In this document: positions 17,367-26,192 of the stretch, in pieces
How the letters are laid out: every line of letters starts with the position of its first letter
Numbering within the stretch: the first letter of the stretch is position 1
Assembly (NCBI GenBank): GCA_903789415.1
Contig: CAIFEG010000018.1
Span: 1-39,565, forward strand
Reading direction: 5' to 3'
DNA from: an uncultured Eggerthellaceae bacterium
Lineage (GTDB): Bacteria > Actinomycetota > Coriobacteriia > Coriobacteriales > Eggerthellaceae
DNA length: 39,565 bases
Made by a program: the position numbers and the translations under genes
The notes under the pieces: generated by a model
What the model saw: the letters and a program-made list of their open reading frames with translations, nothing else
Told to the model about the DNA's origin: nothing
The model's database searches: none

Positions 17367-17440
17367 TGGTCCTCCTTAGAATCACTGGTATATTCATCTT
17401 ATCGCATCATGGATACCCAAATGAAGAAGTCGGATTGCGC

Positions 17441-18946
17441 ATGCAGAATTCTCCAACAGAACCGAATTACTCTCGGCCAAATGATTTGCATCATCGCTCA
17501 GATGAGATGCAAACAAATGAATTTAATATGCCTAAAAAAGCGTCTGACGACGCGTGTAGGCACCATAGCTCATGCGCACAAAGTGATCCTGCAATACATA
17601 TTCGCGTCCCCCAAACCGCACAAACTGCGCTTCGCGTCCTAGAAGATGCGGGATGGGAAGGCTGGATTGTGGGAGGGTTTGTCCGTGATGCCCTGCTCAA
17701 AAAGCCCGATCACGATATCGATATCACCACCAATGCAACGTGGAAGCAAACAAAGACTGCATTCGAGACGCAGGGCTTTCGCACCTTTGAAACAGGAACA
17801 AAACATGGCACATTGACGGTGGAAGTGGGCAGCGATGTCTTTGAGGTCACTACGTATAGGACCGAAGGCGCCTATACCGATGGACGCCATCCCGATTCGG
17901 TAACCTTTGTGGAAGATATTCGCAAAGATTTAGCTCGTCGCGATTTCACGATTAACGCCATGGCATACCATCCCCATCGTGGCCTGCTCGACCCGTTTGG
18001 CGGCAGGCAAGATTTGAAACGCAAGCTCATTCGCGCGGTGGGCGATCCGAAACAGCGGTTTCAAGAAGATGCGCTGCGTATTCTGCGGGCCGTTCGGTTT
18101 GCAAGCCAGCTCAATTTTTCTATTGATGAGACAACAAGAGCAGGCATGAACGCTGAAAAAGCAAACCTGAAGCGCATTTCGGTTGAACGAATTGAACACG
18201 AAATAGAAGGATTTTTGTGCGGTGCGGGAGCAGAACATGCGCTGATGGAAAACATTGATGTTCTTGGCGAAGTTGTCCCCGAATTGCTCCCCATGAAAGG
18301 CTTTGATCAGCGCACCAAGTATCACATCTACGATGTTCTTGAACATACTGCCCATGTGGTATCGGGTGTAAAGCCAACGCCGGTATTACGCTGGTCAGCA
18401 CTTTTACATGACATCGGAAAACCTGCATCATTTACTCTAAAAAATGGGACGGGACACTTTTATGGTCACCCCGCAATAAGTGCAAAGATGGCTGGGAATA
18501 TTCTTCGAAGGCTGAAGGTTCGCCCTGCATACACTCACGAGATTTGCCTCTTGGTGCGCTATCACGATACGAGAATTCCCGTCCAGCCAAAAGCGGTCAA
18601 ACGCATGGTTCAAAGGCTCGATGAACGCCCCGATCTATTCTTTGATCTCTGCAATTTAAAGAAGGCCGACTCGGCGGCTCATGCTCCGGGATATACCGGA
18701 GGCGTTCAGACAGCAGAAAACCTAGAAAAATGCATGCAAACGATTCTCGATAACCATGAGCCCTTCCGCATCAAAGATATGCCGATCAGTGGGAAAGACG
18801 TAATGAACATGGGGGTGCCCCAGGGACCAGCGGTAGGAAAGATTCTCCATGATGCTCTGGACGCGCTCATCGATGGGAACATCGAAAACACCCGTGCTGA
18901 TCTTTTACGCTTTGTTCGTGACGATGCAAAAAACTATTCTTCGTGA
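17441..18946 (+). CDS. cca: CCA tRNA nucleotidyltransferase (class II, HD-domain type)
   Basis: The enzyme adds or repairs the 3' CCA of tRNAs using CTP and ATP. The head domain has GGFVRDALL followed by the catalytic DHDIDITT (about residues 77-95), then RRDFTINAMAYHP, the RFQEDALRILRAVRFASQL motif, and an HD domain (LLHDIGKPASF, near 323). The ATG at 17441 (501 aa) is preferred. An upstream in-frame ATG at 17336 would lie inside the divergent hydrolase gene. The first ~55 residues are Ser/His/Asn-rich and not family-like, so a start at one of the later ATGs (about 17507 or 17528) is possible. The 3' end overlaps the recN stop by 13 bp in convergent orientation. Confidence 0.92.
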   Translation: MQNSPTEPNYSRPNDLHHRSDEMQTNEFNMPKKASDDACRHHSSCAQSDPAIHIRVPQTAQTALRVLEDAGWEGWIVGGFVRDALLKKPDHDIDITTNATWKQTKTAFETQGFRTFETGTKHGTLTVEVGSDVFEVTTYRTEGAYTDGRHPDSVTFVEDIRKDLARRDFTINAMAYHPHRGLLDPFGGRQDLKRKLIRAVGDPKQRFQEDALRILRAVRFASQLNFSIDETTRAGMNAEKANLKRISVERIEHEIEGFLCGAGAEHALMENIDVLGEVVPELLPMKGFDQRTKYHIYDVLEHTAHVVSGVKPTPVLRWSALLHDIGKPASFTLKNGTGHFYGHPAISAKMAGNILRRLKVRPAYTHEICLLVRYHDTRIPVQPKAVKRMVQRLDERPDLFFDLCNLKKADSAAHAPGYTGGVQTAENLEKCMQTILDNHEPFRIKDMPISGKDVMNMGVPQGPAVGKILHDALDALIDGNIENTRADLLRFVRDDAKNYSS

Positions 18947-20649
18947 ACTTGTTTGAGCATCTGTGATGCATGCTCGCGGGAAACTTTCGAAGTATCTCCT
19001 GATAGCATACGTGCGATTTCGTTGATGCGTGCATCGCCTGAAACCTCGGTGAGTTCAGTTTCGGGGATATCTCCTGATGTTTTACGAACAACATAATGCT
19101 TCGTCGCAACAACCGCCACCTGAGCTAAGTGGGTCACCACAATGACCTGGTGTGAGCGCGACAAATTACGAAGTACCGTGGCGATGGCCCGTGCTGCCGT
19201 GCCACCGACACCGGCATCAACCTCGTCAAATACGAGCGTATCCACGTTGTCAGCTTCTCCAAGGATTACCTTGAGCGCTAAGATGACACGACTCATTTCG
19301 CCACCAGAAGCAATCTTTGCCAGAGGACGCGGGCGCATGCCAGAACCCGGTTGATACATGAACTCAACCTCGTCGGCGCCGGACTTCGTCCATTTAGAAC
19401 GATCTTGAAGGCGAACATCGCAGGTAAGTGTGGCATCTTGTAATTGCAAATGTGAAATTTGCTGCGTTACTTGTTTTGCGAACTTGGGAGCAGCGGCAGC
19501 TCGTGCATCATGAAGTTTGCGCGCAGCTTGCGCGAGCGCATCTTCAGCGTTGTCCTGCTGCGCTTTTGCTTCTTTAAGCTTGTCCTCATACCCTTCGACA
19601 ACGTCAACAGTTTCTTGCGCCTTGTCACGCGCAGCCATAACATCGCTCATTTGTGGACCAAAACTATGCATGAGATCTTGCAGCTGGCTCATGCGATTTT
19701 GCATATCCTCCAAGCTGGATTGGTCATAATCGATATCATCAAACGTCCCCGACAGATCGCGAGATACATCTTCGATTGCATATGAGGTATCACGAAGTGT
19801 TTGTGCTGCCTGCCCTAGGGACGCATCCACATCTCCAACATCTTCGAGCTGCTGAGCAGCCTCGGCAAGTTTATCGAGCACGCCGCCTTCATCGGATAAG
19901 AGCATATGCGCCGAGTTGACTGCTGCTTTCAGCTGTTCGGCATTTTCAAGCAGAGGAAGCTTCCCTTTAAGCTCGTCGTATTCATCTGGCTGGGGATTGA
20001 CTTCATCGATACGACGAAGAATAAATTTTGCCTGTTCTACTTCTTCAGATCCGAGTTTTCCGGCAGATATAACCTCGTCAACGCGATCTTGCGCCGCCTT
20101 AGCATCTGCAAACGCTTCTGCATATGCCGTGCGAGCCTTTGCTACAGAATCCCCCGCCCATGCATCAAGCATCTGACGATGATTTTCTGTTTTCATGAGC
20201 TGCTGATGGTCATGCTGACCGCACAGATCAATGCTTCTGCCAACGCTATGAGCGAGCTCACGAACACTCGCAATATCACCGTTAATGTAGACGCGACTGC
20301 GACCTTCAGCAGATAAGGTACGTTTTACCACCGTACCGTCGTCATCTGCTGCATCAAAGGTATCAAGGCCATCAAGCTTTTCTGTGTCGCGTTCCTGGTT
20401 GTCTTGAGCCTCATCGTTGCTTGAATTGCGGTGTTTTCGGAAGAAAAACCGCCCTTCAACTGCAGCTCCTTGTGTGCCTTCGCGCACCATATCTGCTTCA
20501 GCACGTTCCCCTGAAAGCAACTTTAGAGAGGAAAGAAGGGCCGTTTTGCCTGCTCCGGTCTCGCCCGTAATAACCGTGAGGCCAGGAGATGGGATCATGG
20601 TGGCATCTTTGATTAATGCAACATTTTGTACATGTAATTCATCAATCAT
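18934..20649 (-). CDS. recN: DNA repair protein RecN
   Basis: This SMC-like ATPase acts in double-strand-break repair (571 aa). Walker A is ITGETGAGKTALL (27-39), two long coiled-coil segments span roughly 150-400, the signature SGGEMSRVILALK lies near 450, and Walker B is TLVFDEVDAGVGG near 470. The ATG at 20649 (MIDELHVQNVALI) matches the family's N-terminus and has AAGGTG upstream; the frame remains open further upstream but lacks homology there. recN is often SOS-controlled, but I see no clear LexA box in the 155 bp before EFR1. It converges on and overlaps cca. It ends with TAG. Confidence 0.95.
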   Translation of the reverse strand: MIDELHVQNVALIKDATMIPSPGLTVITGETGAGKTALLSSLKLLSGERAEADMVREGTQGAAVEGRFFFRKHRNSSNDEAQDNQERDTEKLDGLDTFDAADDDGTVVKRTLSAEGRSRVYINGDIASVRELAHSVGRSIDLCGQHDHQQLMKTENHRQMLDAWAGDSVAKARTAYAEAFADAKAAQDRVDEVISAGKLGSEEVEQAKFILRRIDEVNPQPDEYDELKGKLPLLENAEQLKAAVNSAHMLLSDEGGVLDKLAEAAQQLEDVGDVDASLGQAAQTLRDTSYAIEDVSRDLSGTFDDIDYDQSSLEDMQNRMSQLQDLMHSFGPQMSDVMAARDKAQETVDVVEGYEDKLKEAKAQQDNAEDALAQAARKLHDARAAAAPKFAKQVTQQISHLQLQDATLTCDVRLQDRSKWTKSGADEVEFMYQPGSGMRPRPLAKIASGGEMSRVILALKVILGEADNVDTLVFDEVDAGVGGTAARAIATVLRNLSRSHQVIVVTHLAQVAVVATKHYVVRKTSGDIPETELTEVSGDARINEIARMLSGDTSKVSREHASQMLKQVHEE

Positions 20650-20804
20650 TTTGTCACCTTCAACAAGACCAGTTATTAATTTAAGTGTATCATCGCTAGA
20701 AAGATTTCTCATCGCATCTGCAAGGCTTACCATAACCTTACAGATGGCGTATACAATTGATACAACCTCAGGTTTTCAACTGATCGACGGAGATTGTTCA
20801 CTAT

Positions 20805-21692
20805 ATGATTATTTATTTCACTGCAACAGGAAATTCTTTAGATGTCGCACAGGTATTAGCCAGCACAACTCACGATCGTCTGCTCGATCTTGGAACCCAA
20901 TACAAAAAAGGGACGTTTGATGTGTACGTGGAACAGGGCGAGACACTGGGGTTCGTTTTTCCTGTCATGGAGTGGACAACACCTAAGATCGTGGACGAAT
21001 TCATCCGAAAAGTTCGCTTTATCAGCCAAAATAGACGGAGATATATCCCCGGGTATTGCTATTGCGTCATGACCTATGGATTTTCTTGCGGCAAAACTTC
21101 CACATACCTTGCCAAAGAACTGAAAAAATATCTGGGAATCCATCTGGATGCATCGTATGCAATCAAAGATGTGAATTCTGACATCAGTAGCAGCACGCCC
21201 CCCGACCAGAAGAAAGCTCGTATGATACAGCGTCAGGCAAGGGGAAAAGCACGCGAAATAAGCTACATGATTTCGGTGAAGCATATTGGACATACCGAAA
21301 AATCAGGCCTTGTAGGTAATGTAGGAAGCATGTTTACGGGCCACGATGAAAAGCATCACTCCCTCGATCCCTTCCATGTTGAAGCGACGAAATGCACGCA
21401 TTGCAACGTGTGTGCAACCGTGTGTCCCACAAACACGATTCATATGGACAATGGCATGCCGCATTGGACGGGCGACGACTGCAGCGGATGTTTGTCATGC
21501 GTCAATCGCTGTCCTGAAGGAGCAATTCAGTTTGGCCGTGCAACGCTCGGCAAGCCACGCTACATCAATCCTGCGTTAGCGGCGATTCCGGTTCATGATC
21601 CATGGATGCCACCAGAGGTTCCGCAAAACATTGATCCCCGTGTCAGCGCGGCTATGATGCCGGATTTGCGAAGACCTGAAGATTACCAGTAA
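20805..21692 (+). CDS. EFR1-family ferredoxin (flavodoxin-like + 2x[4Fe-4S])
   Basis: The 295-aa product starts with a flavodoxin-like fold (about 1-165) whose phosphate loop reads YFTATGNSLDVA (4-15). It ends with a bacterial-type di-cluster ferredoxin: CTHCNVCATVCP (about 197-208) and CSGCLSCVNRCP (about 227-238), each a complete CxxCxxCxxxCP motif for a [4Fe-4S] cluster. It is probably a soluble electron carrier or reductase between FMN and iron-sulfur clusters. The physiological donor and acceptor are unknown. The family is frequent in anaerobes, in keeping with an anaerobic host. It stands alone, divergent from recN. GGAG lies 12 nt before the ATG, a somewhat long spacing. Confidence 0.88.
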   Translation: MIIYFTATGNSLDVAQVLASTTHDRLLDLGTQYKKGTFDVYVEQGETLGFVFPVMEWTTPKIVDEFIRKVRFISQNRRRYIPGYCYCVMTYGFSCGKTSTYLAKELKKYLGIHLDASYAIKDVNSDISSSTPPDQKKARMIQRQARGKAREISYMISVKHIGHTEKSGLVGNVGSMFTGHDEKHHSLDPFHVEATKCTHCNVCATVCPTNTIHMDNGMPHWTGDDCSGCLSCVNRCPEGAIQFGRATLGKPRYINPALAAIPVHDPWMPPEVPQNIDPRVSAAMMPDLRRPEDYQ

Positions 21693-21814
21693 GCACAAAA
21701 CGTTTTCGATGGGATTTGCTTGATCTTCGTGTCATATGGAATTCGTTTTTGGAAATTCGTTTTGCTATCTCCCACGATTTGCTTTTAACACAGCACTCAA
21801 ACTAAGGATTTACC

Positions 21815-22309
21815 ATGCGAGCACTTATTCAACGCGTCACACACGCACGCGTCACCATAAATGATGCAACCACAGATACCTTCAAAGATAGCCAGGCATT
21901 TCCCGGTGAACCGTCGAGATCAATCGAAAAGGGATTCGTAATTTTTCTTGGTGTCGGGAAAAACGATACGGGAAAAGATGCAGAAAAGCTTTGGAATAAA
22001 ATAGCAAAATTGCGCATTTTTCCTGATGATAGTGGTAAATCGAATTTGTCGTTGCGTGACATCAACGGAGAGGTGCTGTCCATCTCACAATTTACTCTCT
22101 ATGCAAATTGCAAGAAGGGCAACAGACCAAACTTCATGGAGGCCGGAAGCCCTGATATGGCAAAGAAACTCTATGTTGCTTTTACCGAAATGGCGTGTGC
22201 CGATGATGCGATTTCAAAGGTTTCTGCAGGAGAATTTGGTGCAGATATGACCGTTGAGGCCACCAACGACGGTCCTTTTTCAATTTGGCTGGACACCGAA
22301 GAACTCTAG
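21815..22309 (+). CDS. dtd: D-aminoacyl-tRNA deacylase
   Basis: This homodimeric proofreading enzyme hydrolyses D-aminoacyl-tRNAs (and Gly-tRNA-Ala). Family marks are MRALIQRVTHARVTI, the active-site SQFTLYANCKKGNRPNF (about 90-106) and the cross-subunit Gly-cisPro motif in NDGPFSIWLD (about 149). At 164 aa it is about 15 residues longer than usual because of an insertion after the first strand (residues ~17-34, DATTDTFKDSQAFPGEPS). AAGGA lies 5 nt before the ATG. It is convergent with the Rrf2 regulator gene across an 87-bp spacer that contains a perfect palindrome. It ends with TAG. Confidence 0.94.
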   Translation: MRALIQRVTHARVTINDATTDTFKDSQAFPGEPSRSIEKGFVIFLGVGKNDTGKDAEKLWNKIAKLRIFPDDSGKSNLSLRDINGEVLSISQFTLYANCKKGNRPNFMEAGSPDMAKKLYVAFTEMACADDAISKVSAGEFGADMTVEATNDGPFSIWLDTEEL

Positions 22310-22327
22310 GATAGGCCAAACTCTGCG

Positions 22328-22343
22328 TGATAGCCGGCTATCA
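22328..22343. terminator. Perfect 16-bp palindrome between convergent dtd and Rrf2 genes
   Basis: TGATAGCC is followed directly by GGCTATCA. A second, outer inverted pair (TAGGCC near 22312 and GGCCTA near 22364) flanks it. In RNA this could form a hairpin from either strand, serving as a bidirectional terminator, but there is no clear U-run, and a protein-binding dyad is also possible. Confidence 0.4.
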
Positions 22344-22396
22344 ACAGTAAGTTAGAGATAGCAGGCCTAGACTGTGATAAGTTCCGAATTATTGTG

Positions 22397-22906
22397 CTAG
22401 CTCTTTAATTCTTGCCTTTCGGCAAGTTGGCGCTGCTCAATTTCTCGTTCAATACGCTCTGCCATCTTTTGAGCCGCTTCTTTACTGCGGGCACTCGCTT
22501 CCCGAGATTGTCTCACCAAAGCGGCGATGCTCACGCTGTTAACATAATCGTCGATTGCCTTGTCGAGCCCATTCCAGAAATCGATGGTGGCACAAGTTCC
22601 CATGCTTGGACACAGCTGCGCGCCATCTTCCAGACACGCGACTGGTGCCGTGCCTTCACTTACCCGCAGAACATCCCCTGCCGTAAGCTCATTGGCGGGA
22701 CGCGCCGTCGTATATCCACCATGAGCGCCACGCGTGCTCTTCAGCACCCCACCACGAGTGAGTTGCCGTGCAAGCTGTTCAAGATATTTTTCAGAAATTT
22801 GTTCGCGTTCTGCAGCCTGTCGAAGTGAAACAGGGCCAGCATCCTGATACCGAGCGACATCAATGACAAGCTGAATCGCGTAACGACCTTTCGTGGAAAT
22901 TTTCAT
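22397..22906 (-). CDS. Rrf2-family transcriptional regulator (IscR/CymR-like)
   Basis: This winged-helix regulator (169 aa) opens with the Rrf2 signature MKISTKGRYAIQLVIDVARY, then the recognition region REQISEKYLEQLARQLTRGG..STRGAHGGY. Three cysteines in C-x7-C-x5-C (VACLEDGAQLCPSMGTC, about 90-105) resemble, with altered spacing, the Fe-S ligands of IscR; CymR-type sensors lack them. A Glu/Arg-rich helix ends the protein. The ATG at 22906 has AAGGAA 6 nt upstream. The gene is divergent from cysK, so regulation of cysteine synthesis or sulfur delivery in response to Fe-S status or cysteine is the likely job (inferred). It ends with TAG. Confidence 0.88.
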   Translation of the reverse strand: MKISTKGRYAIQLVIDVARYQDAGPVSLRQAAEREQISEKYLEQLARQLTRGGVLKSTRGAHGGYTTARPANELTAGDVLRVSEGTAPVACLEDGAQLCPSMGTCATIDFWNGLDKAIDDYVNSVSIAALVRQSREASARSKEAAQKMAERIEREIEQRQLAERQELKS

Positions 22907-23314
22907 AGTGAGTTCCTTTTTCTTTTTGATTGCCCTCATTTTATCAGCGCTCAAACGTATTGCATACACAAATACTAGGAATTGTGAATTATTCGAAAGA
23001 AAAACTGGGACTCACAAAAGACACGCGGCGAAAAGAACAATTTACGAATCGTGTCGAATGTCCATTGTTTTCCCTTATCAAACCCGTAAACTGCTTATGT
23101 TTTCACGATGAGTATAGAAACGCATTGTCTGCAGTATTGGTGGTGTTCGGTTTTTCTTATCACCGGTGTTAAAAGCTTTCGTCTTGACCTCGCTGGTCAT
23201 TCCTTTATCGTTGAAGCCGTGAAATAAACATAGCAATTCACTAGGATTTAAAAACATTGTCTGGTGCGATGAATCATAAAGATTTTTGAATTGCAAAAAT
23301 GAAAGAAGGACATT
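22907..23314. other. Divergent control region between the Rrf2 gene and cysK
   Basis: 408 bp without a gene. A minus-strand promoter candidate for rrf2 is TTCACA (rc of 22983-22988), 16 bp, TATGCA. A plus-strand candidate for cysK is TTGACC (23184-23189), 16 bp, TATCGT. The sequence ACTAGGA(A/T)TT occurs twice: at 22974-22983, within the rrf2 promoter, and at 23240-23249, in the cysK leader. It is a candidate regulator box. I see no T-box or other riboswitch signature. Confidence 0.45.
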
Positions 23315-24244
23315 ATGGCTAAAATCGCAAACACCATCGACGATTTGATTGGCAATACTCCGCTCATTGATTTGACCGCTATTGCCGACGGCAAGGCTAA
23401 GGGTCGCATCCTCGGCAAATATGAGGCGACGAATCCTGGCGGATCAATCAAAGATCGTATTGCCAAGGCAATTCTTGATGATGGCGAAAAGCGCGGCCTC
23501 ATTAACAAAGACACCACTATCATCGAGGCTACCAGCGGAAACACTGGCGTTGGTCTGGCCATGATCGCTGCGTCTCGCGGCTATAAGCTCAAGATCGTGA
23601 TGCCGGAGAGCATGTCTGTTGAGCGTCGTAAACTTATTGCTGCATATGGTGCCGAGCTTATTTTGACTCCAGCTGCTGATGGTATTCCCGGAGCAGCAAA
23701 GAAGGCTGATGAACTGCTCAAAGAAACTCCAAACAGCTTCCATCCAGATCAGTTCAACAACCCGGTAAACCCTGAGATTCACTACAAGACAACCGGCCCT
23801 GAAATTTGGCGCGACACCGACGGCCACGTAGATGCCTACGTTTCAGGCATTGGCACCGGCGGAACATTCTCTGGCGTTACCAAGTTTTTAAAGGAAAAGA
23901 ATCCAAACGTTCACGCGGTGGCACTCGAGCCGACTGAGTCTCCTGTTCTTGCTGGCAAACCTGCTGGTCCACACAAGATTCAAGGTATTGCTCCTGGCTT
24001 TATTGCAAACACCATGGATATGAAATTAATCGATGAGCTCTATCACGTAACGTCTCAGGACGCACTGGACACCCAGTCGAAGTTAGCTCAGAAGCTTGGC
24101 CTGCTGGTTGGCATTTCTTCCGGTGCTGCGGTATATGCTGCTGCCGAGATCGCTCAGCGTCCAGAATTTGAAGGCAAGAATGTTGTTGCAATTCTCCCTG
24201 ATACTGGCGAGCGTTACTTGTCAATGATGAACCTGAATGTCTAA
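23315..24244 (+). CDS. cysK: Cysteine synthase (O-acetylserine sulfhydrylase)
   Basis: This PLP enzyme (309 aa) makes L-cysteine from O-acetylserine and sulfide. The PLP lysine is in NPGGSIKDRIA (Lys46), the substrate loop is EATSGNTGVGLAM (about 70-82), the phosphate-binding loop is GIGTGGTFSGV (about 178-188), and the C-terminal SSGAAVYAAAE segment is conserved. A strong ribosome site (AAGGA, 4-nt spacing) precedes the ATG. It is divergent from the Rrf2 regulator, a pairing often linked to cysteine control. No serine acetyltransferase (cysE) is visible nearby. Confidence 0.96.
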   Translation: MAKIANTIDDLIGNTPLIDLTAIADGKAKGRILGKYEATNPGGSIKDRIAKAILDDGEKRGLINKDTTIIEATSGNTGVGLAMIAASRGYKLKIVMPESMSVERRKLIAAYGAELILTPAADGIPGAAKKADELLKETPNSFHPDQFNNPVNPEIHYKTTGPEIWRDTDGHVDAYVSGIGTGGTFSGVTKFLKEKNPNVHAVALEPTESPVLAGKPAGPHKIQGIAPGFIANTMDMKLIDELYHVTSQDALDTQSKLAQKLGLLVGISSGAAVYAAAEIAQRPEFEGKNVVAILPDTGERYLSMMNLNV

Positions 24245-24276
24245 TTTTTAGCCATAATTAGAACTTCTGTTTCTAT

Positions 24277-24460
24277 ACAAACCCGTATGTATATGAGATG
24301 CGTCTCCTTTTTCTCCCCTGTCTTATGCACACACCAAGCCATTGGTCGTAAACAGCATCTCGTACATACGGGCTTTGTGTATTCCGTGATCTTCTTTTAG
24401 TGAGTGGTATACGCGTTTCTTGTGCATACGGAAACTTTTGTGTACCGTGCTCTCTTTTGG
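24277..24460. repeat. Three-copy intergenic repeat (one inverted, two direct) after cysK
   Basis: A ~25-bp arm at 24277-24301 (ACAAACCCGTATGTA...GAGATGC) is the near-exact reverse complement of 24355-24378, forming a long stem with a 53-nt loop. The right arm is the start of a 40-bp unit (24361-24400) that recurs at 24421-24460 with a 60-bp period (shared CATACGG, TTTGTGTA, CCGTG, CTTTT). It is noncoding and lies between cysK and the glycosyltransferase gene. It could be a terminator-like structure, a small RNA or a degenerate repeat element. Confidence 0.6.
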
Positions 24461-24485
24461 TTTTTAACTGCGCTAAATTGTTCGC

Positions 24486-26132
24486 ATGGCAAAAAACGAA
24501 ACGAACATACTTTCACGTAAATCCACGCATATTGCGCTTATTGTTATTGGCGCAATCTTTTTAATGACCGGCGCATTTCACGGCAATATCTGGTTCGACG
24601 AAAGCTATTCGGTCGCAATTGCTTCAAAATCATTTGCCGACATTTGCTCGATTGGATCGGGCGATGTCCATCCGGTCCTCTATTATTTTGCGCTTCATAT
24701 CATTTACTTGCTCTCGGGCTCGGTGACACACATTACCGCCTACCGCGTTTTCACCGTATGTGGCGCGATAGCGATGTCAGCTTTGGGATATACCCATCTT
24801 CGCAAAGACTATGGCTGGAAGGTTGGCCTTCTTTTTACCTTCTTTGCTATTTTTACCCCATATATCAGTTATCTTTCGATCGAAGTGCGCATGTACTCGT
24901 GGGCATCATGCATGGTCATGCTCACGTTTATATATGCATGTCGAATCATGCAGGTCACGGGCACCCATCAGCAGCGCGCGCATACCAATGCATCGCTTAG
25001 TACCTGGATAAAGTTTGCGTTATGTTCGCTGGCTGCGGCATATCTGCACTACTTTGCGCTGCTTTCGGTATTTATCATCAACTTAGGCGTACTTATATTC
25101 CTTATCGCACATTTCAGAAGCCGCAAACGCGATTTACGCGCCTTCATTATTCAGGCGGTGTGCGAGGTCGCTGCATACGTACCATGGCTTTTCGTCCTGG
25201 CATCACAGCTGGGTGTGGTTTCGAACACCTATTGGGTAAACTTCACGTTCCCTGATACGCTCATCTCGCTTTTGCGTTATCCGCTTTATACGATGCAACT
25301 TACCTTTGCTGCAGGTCAGGTGTACGGAACACCCGTGCGCATTCTAACGGAAATCCTCGTCGTTGCGGGATTTGTGCTTTTGTTTGTCACGATCGGGGTC
25401 GTGATCAAGCACATTCACGATCGCAAAACCATGGTTCGAGATGCCGACGGCACCATGCGCCGCCGCAGTGTCCATGAGTTTTTATCGGCTCCAGAAACCT
25501 TGCCTGGCCTGTTAGGCGTGGGTGTCTACATTGGGCTATTTGTTGTTGCGGGAATTGCCTCAGTAATTATGCATTCACTGATGCTGTATTTCCGCTACCT
25601 ATTCTGCGCAATCGGTCCCCTGATGTTTGGGCTCGCATTTTTCTTGGCGCACTTAAACGAGAAAAAGATCACTGCGTGCATCTGCGCGCTGTTCTTGGGA
25701 TTCTCGCTGCTCAACCAAGGGTTAATGATTCACGACGACTATTCGCCCGACAATCAAGCACCGATTCGCTACCTGCAAAACAACGCAGAGCCTGGTGAAT
25801 TAGTGCTCTCAAGTGACATCGGAGTCGAAGGCGTCACTTCAGTCGAAATTCCGGATCTGCCTCAGTATTATCTGAATTGGCAGCCAGGGAATTGGGGTCG
25901 TGCCTATGAATGCTACGCCCCCACCCTTACAAGCATTCCCAACAACTGGGATTCGATCCTGGGCAATTATCACGGCAACTTCTGGGTGCTTGGCGAATCC
26001 TCAAATGGATCGCGCCCCAACGACGTCGATGATTTAGCCGCGCGCAACGATGTCCAAGTGGTATCAAGCGAATGCTTCTTCCGTCCGTATACGCGAAGCT
26101 ATTTCACCATCACCTTGATGTACAAGGATTAG
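24486..26132 (+). CDS. GT-C type membrane glycosyltransferase (PMT/ArnT-like family 39)
   Basis: The 548-aa product is a polytopic membrane protein with about 10-12 predicted helices. After TM1 the first periplasmic loop contains the acidic motif IWFDESYSVAIA (Asp38/Glu39), followed by DVHPVLYYFALH. This matches GT-C enzymes that use polyprenyl-phosphate sugars, with the catalytic Asp in loop 1. A soluble C-terminal part (about 430-548, RYLQNNAEPGELVLSSD...FWVLGESSNG) lies outside the membrane. It probably transfers a sugar to a wall polymer or exported protein; the acceptor is not evident. It starts at an ATG after a repeat-rich 241-bp spacer, with no strong ribosome site. It ends with TAG and converges on uvrB. 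Confidence 0.83.
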   Translation: MAKNETNILSRKSTHIALIVIGAIFLMTGAFHGNIWFDESYSVAIASKSFADICSIGSGDVHPVLYYFALHIIYLLSGSVTHITAYRVFTVCGAIAMSALGYTHLRKDYGWKVGLLFTFFAIFTPYISYLSIEVRMYSWASCMVMLTFIYACRIMQVTGTHQQRAHTNASLSTWIKFALCSLAAAYLHYFALLSVFIINLGVLIFLIAHFRSRKRDLRAFIIQAVCEVAAYVPWLFVLASQLGVVSNTYWVNFTFPDTLISLLRYPLYTMQLTFAAGQVYGTPVRILTEILVVAGFVLLFVTIGVVIKHIHDRKTMVRDADGTMRRRSVHEFLSAPETLPGLLGVGVYIGLFVVAGIASVIMHSLMLYFRYLFCAIGPLMFGLAFFLAHLNEKKITACICALFLGFSLLNQGLMIHDDYSPDNQAPIRYLQNNAEPGELVLSSDIGVEGVTSVEIPDLPQYYLNWQPGNWGRAYECYAPTLTSIPNNWDSILGNYHGNFWVLGESSNGSRPNDVDDLAARNDVQVVSSECFFRPYTRSYFTITLMYKD

Positions 26133-26192
26133 TTCAAGCGTTGTGGCTTAATGCTGCCAGGAAGATCAATGAGATGAGTCGCCCTCTATCGT

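Noticed and set aside
17336-17440. Longer N-terminus of the CCA-adding enzyme
   Set aside because: It would overlap the start and ribosome site of the divergent hydrolase gene and adds no conserved residues.
20417-20920. 167-codon plus-strand frame across the recN start and the EFR1 start
   Set aside because: It overlaps two genes with clear homology and has no recognisable domain.
23090-23314. T-box or other riboswitch in the cysK leader
   Set aside because: I saw no T-box-like AGGGTGGxACCGCG sequence or antiterminator/terminator pair; only short dyads are present.
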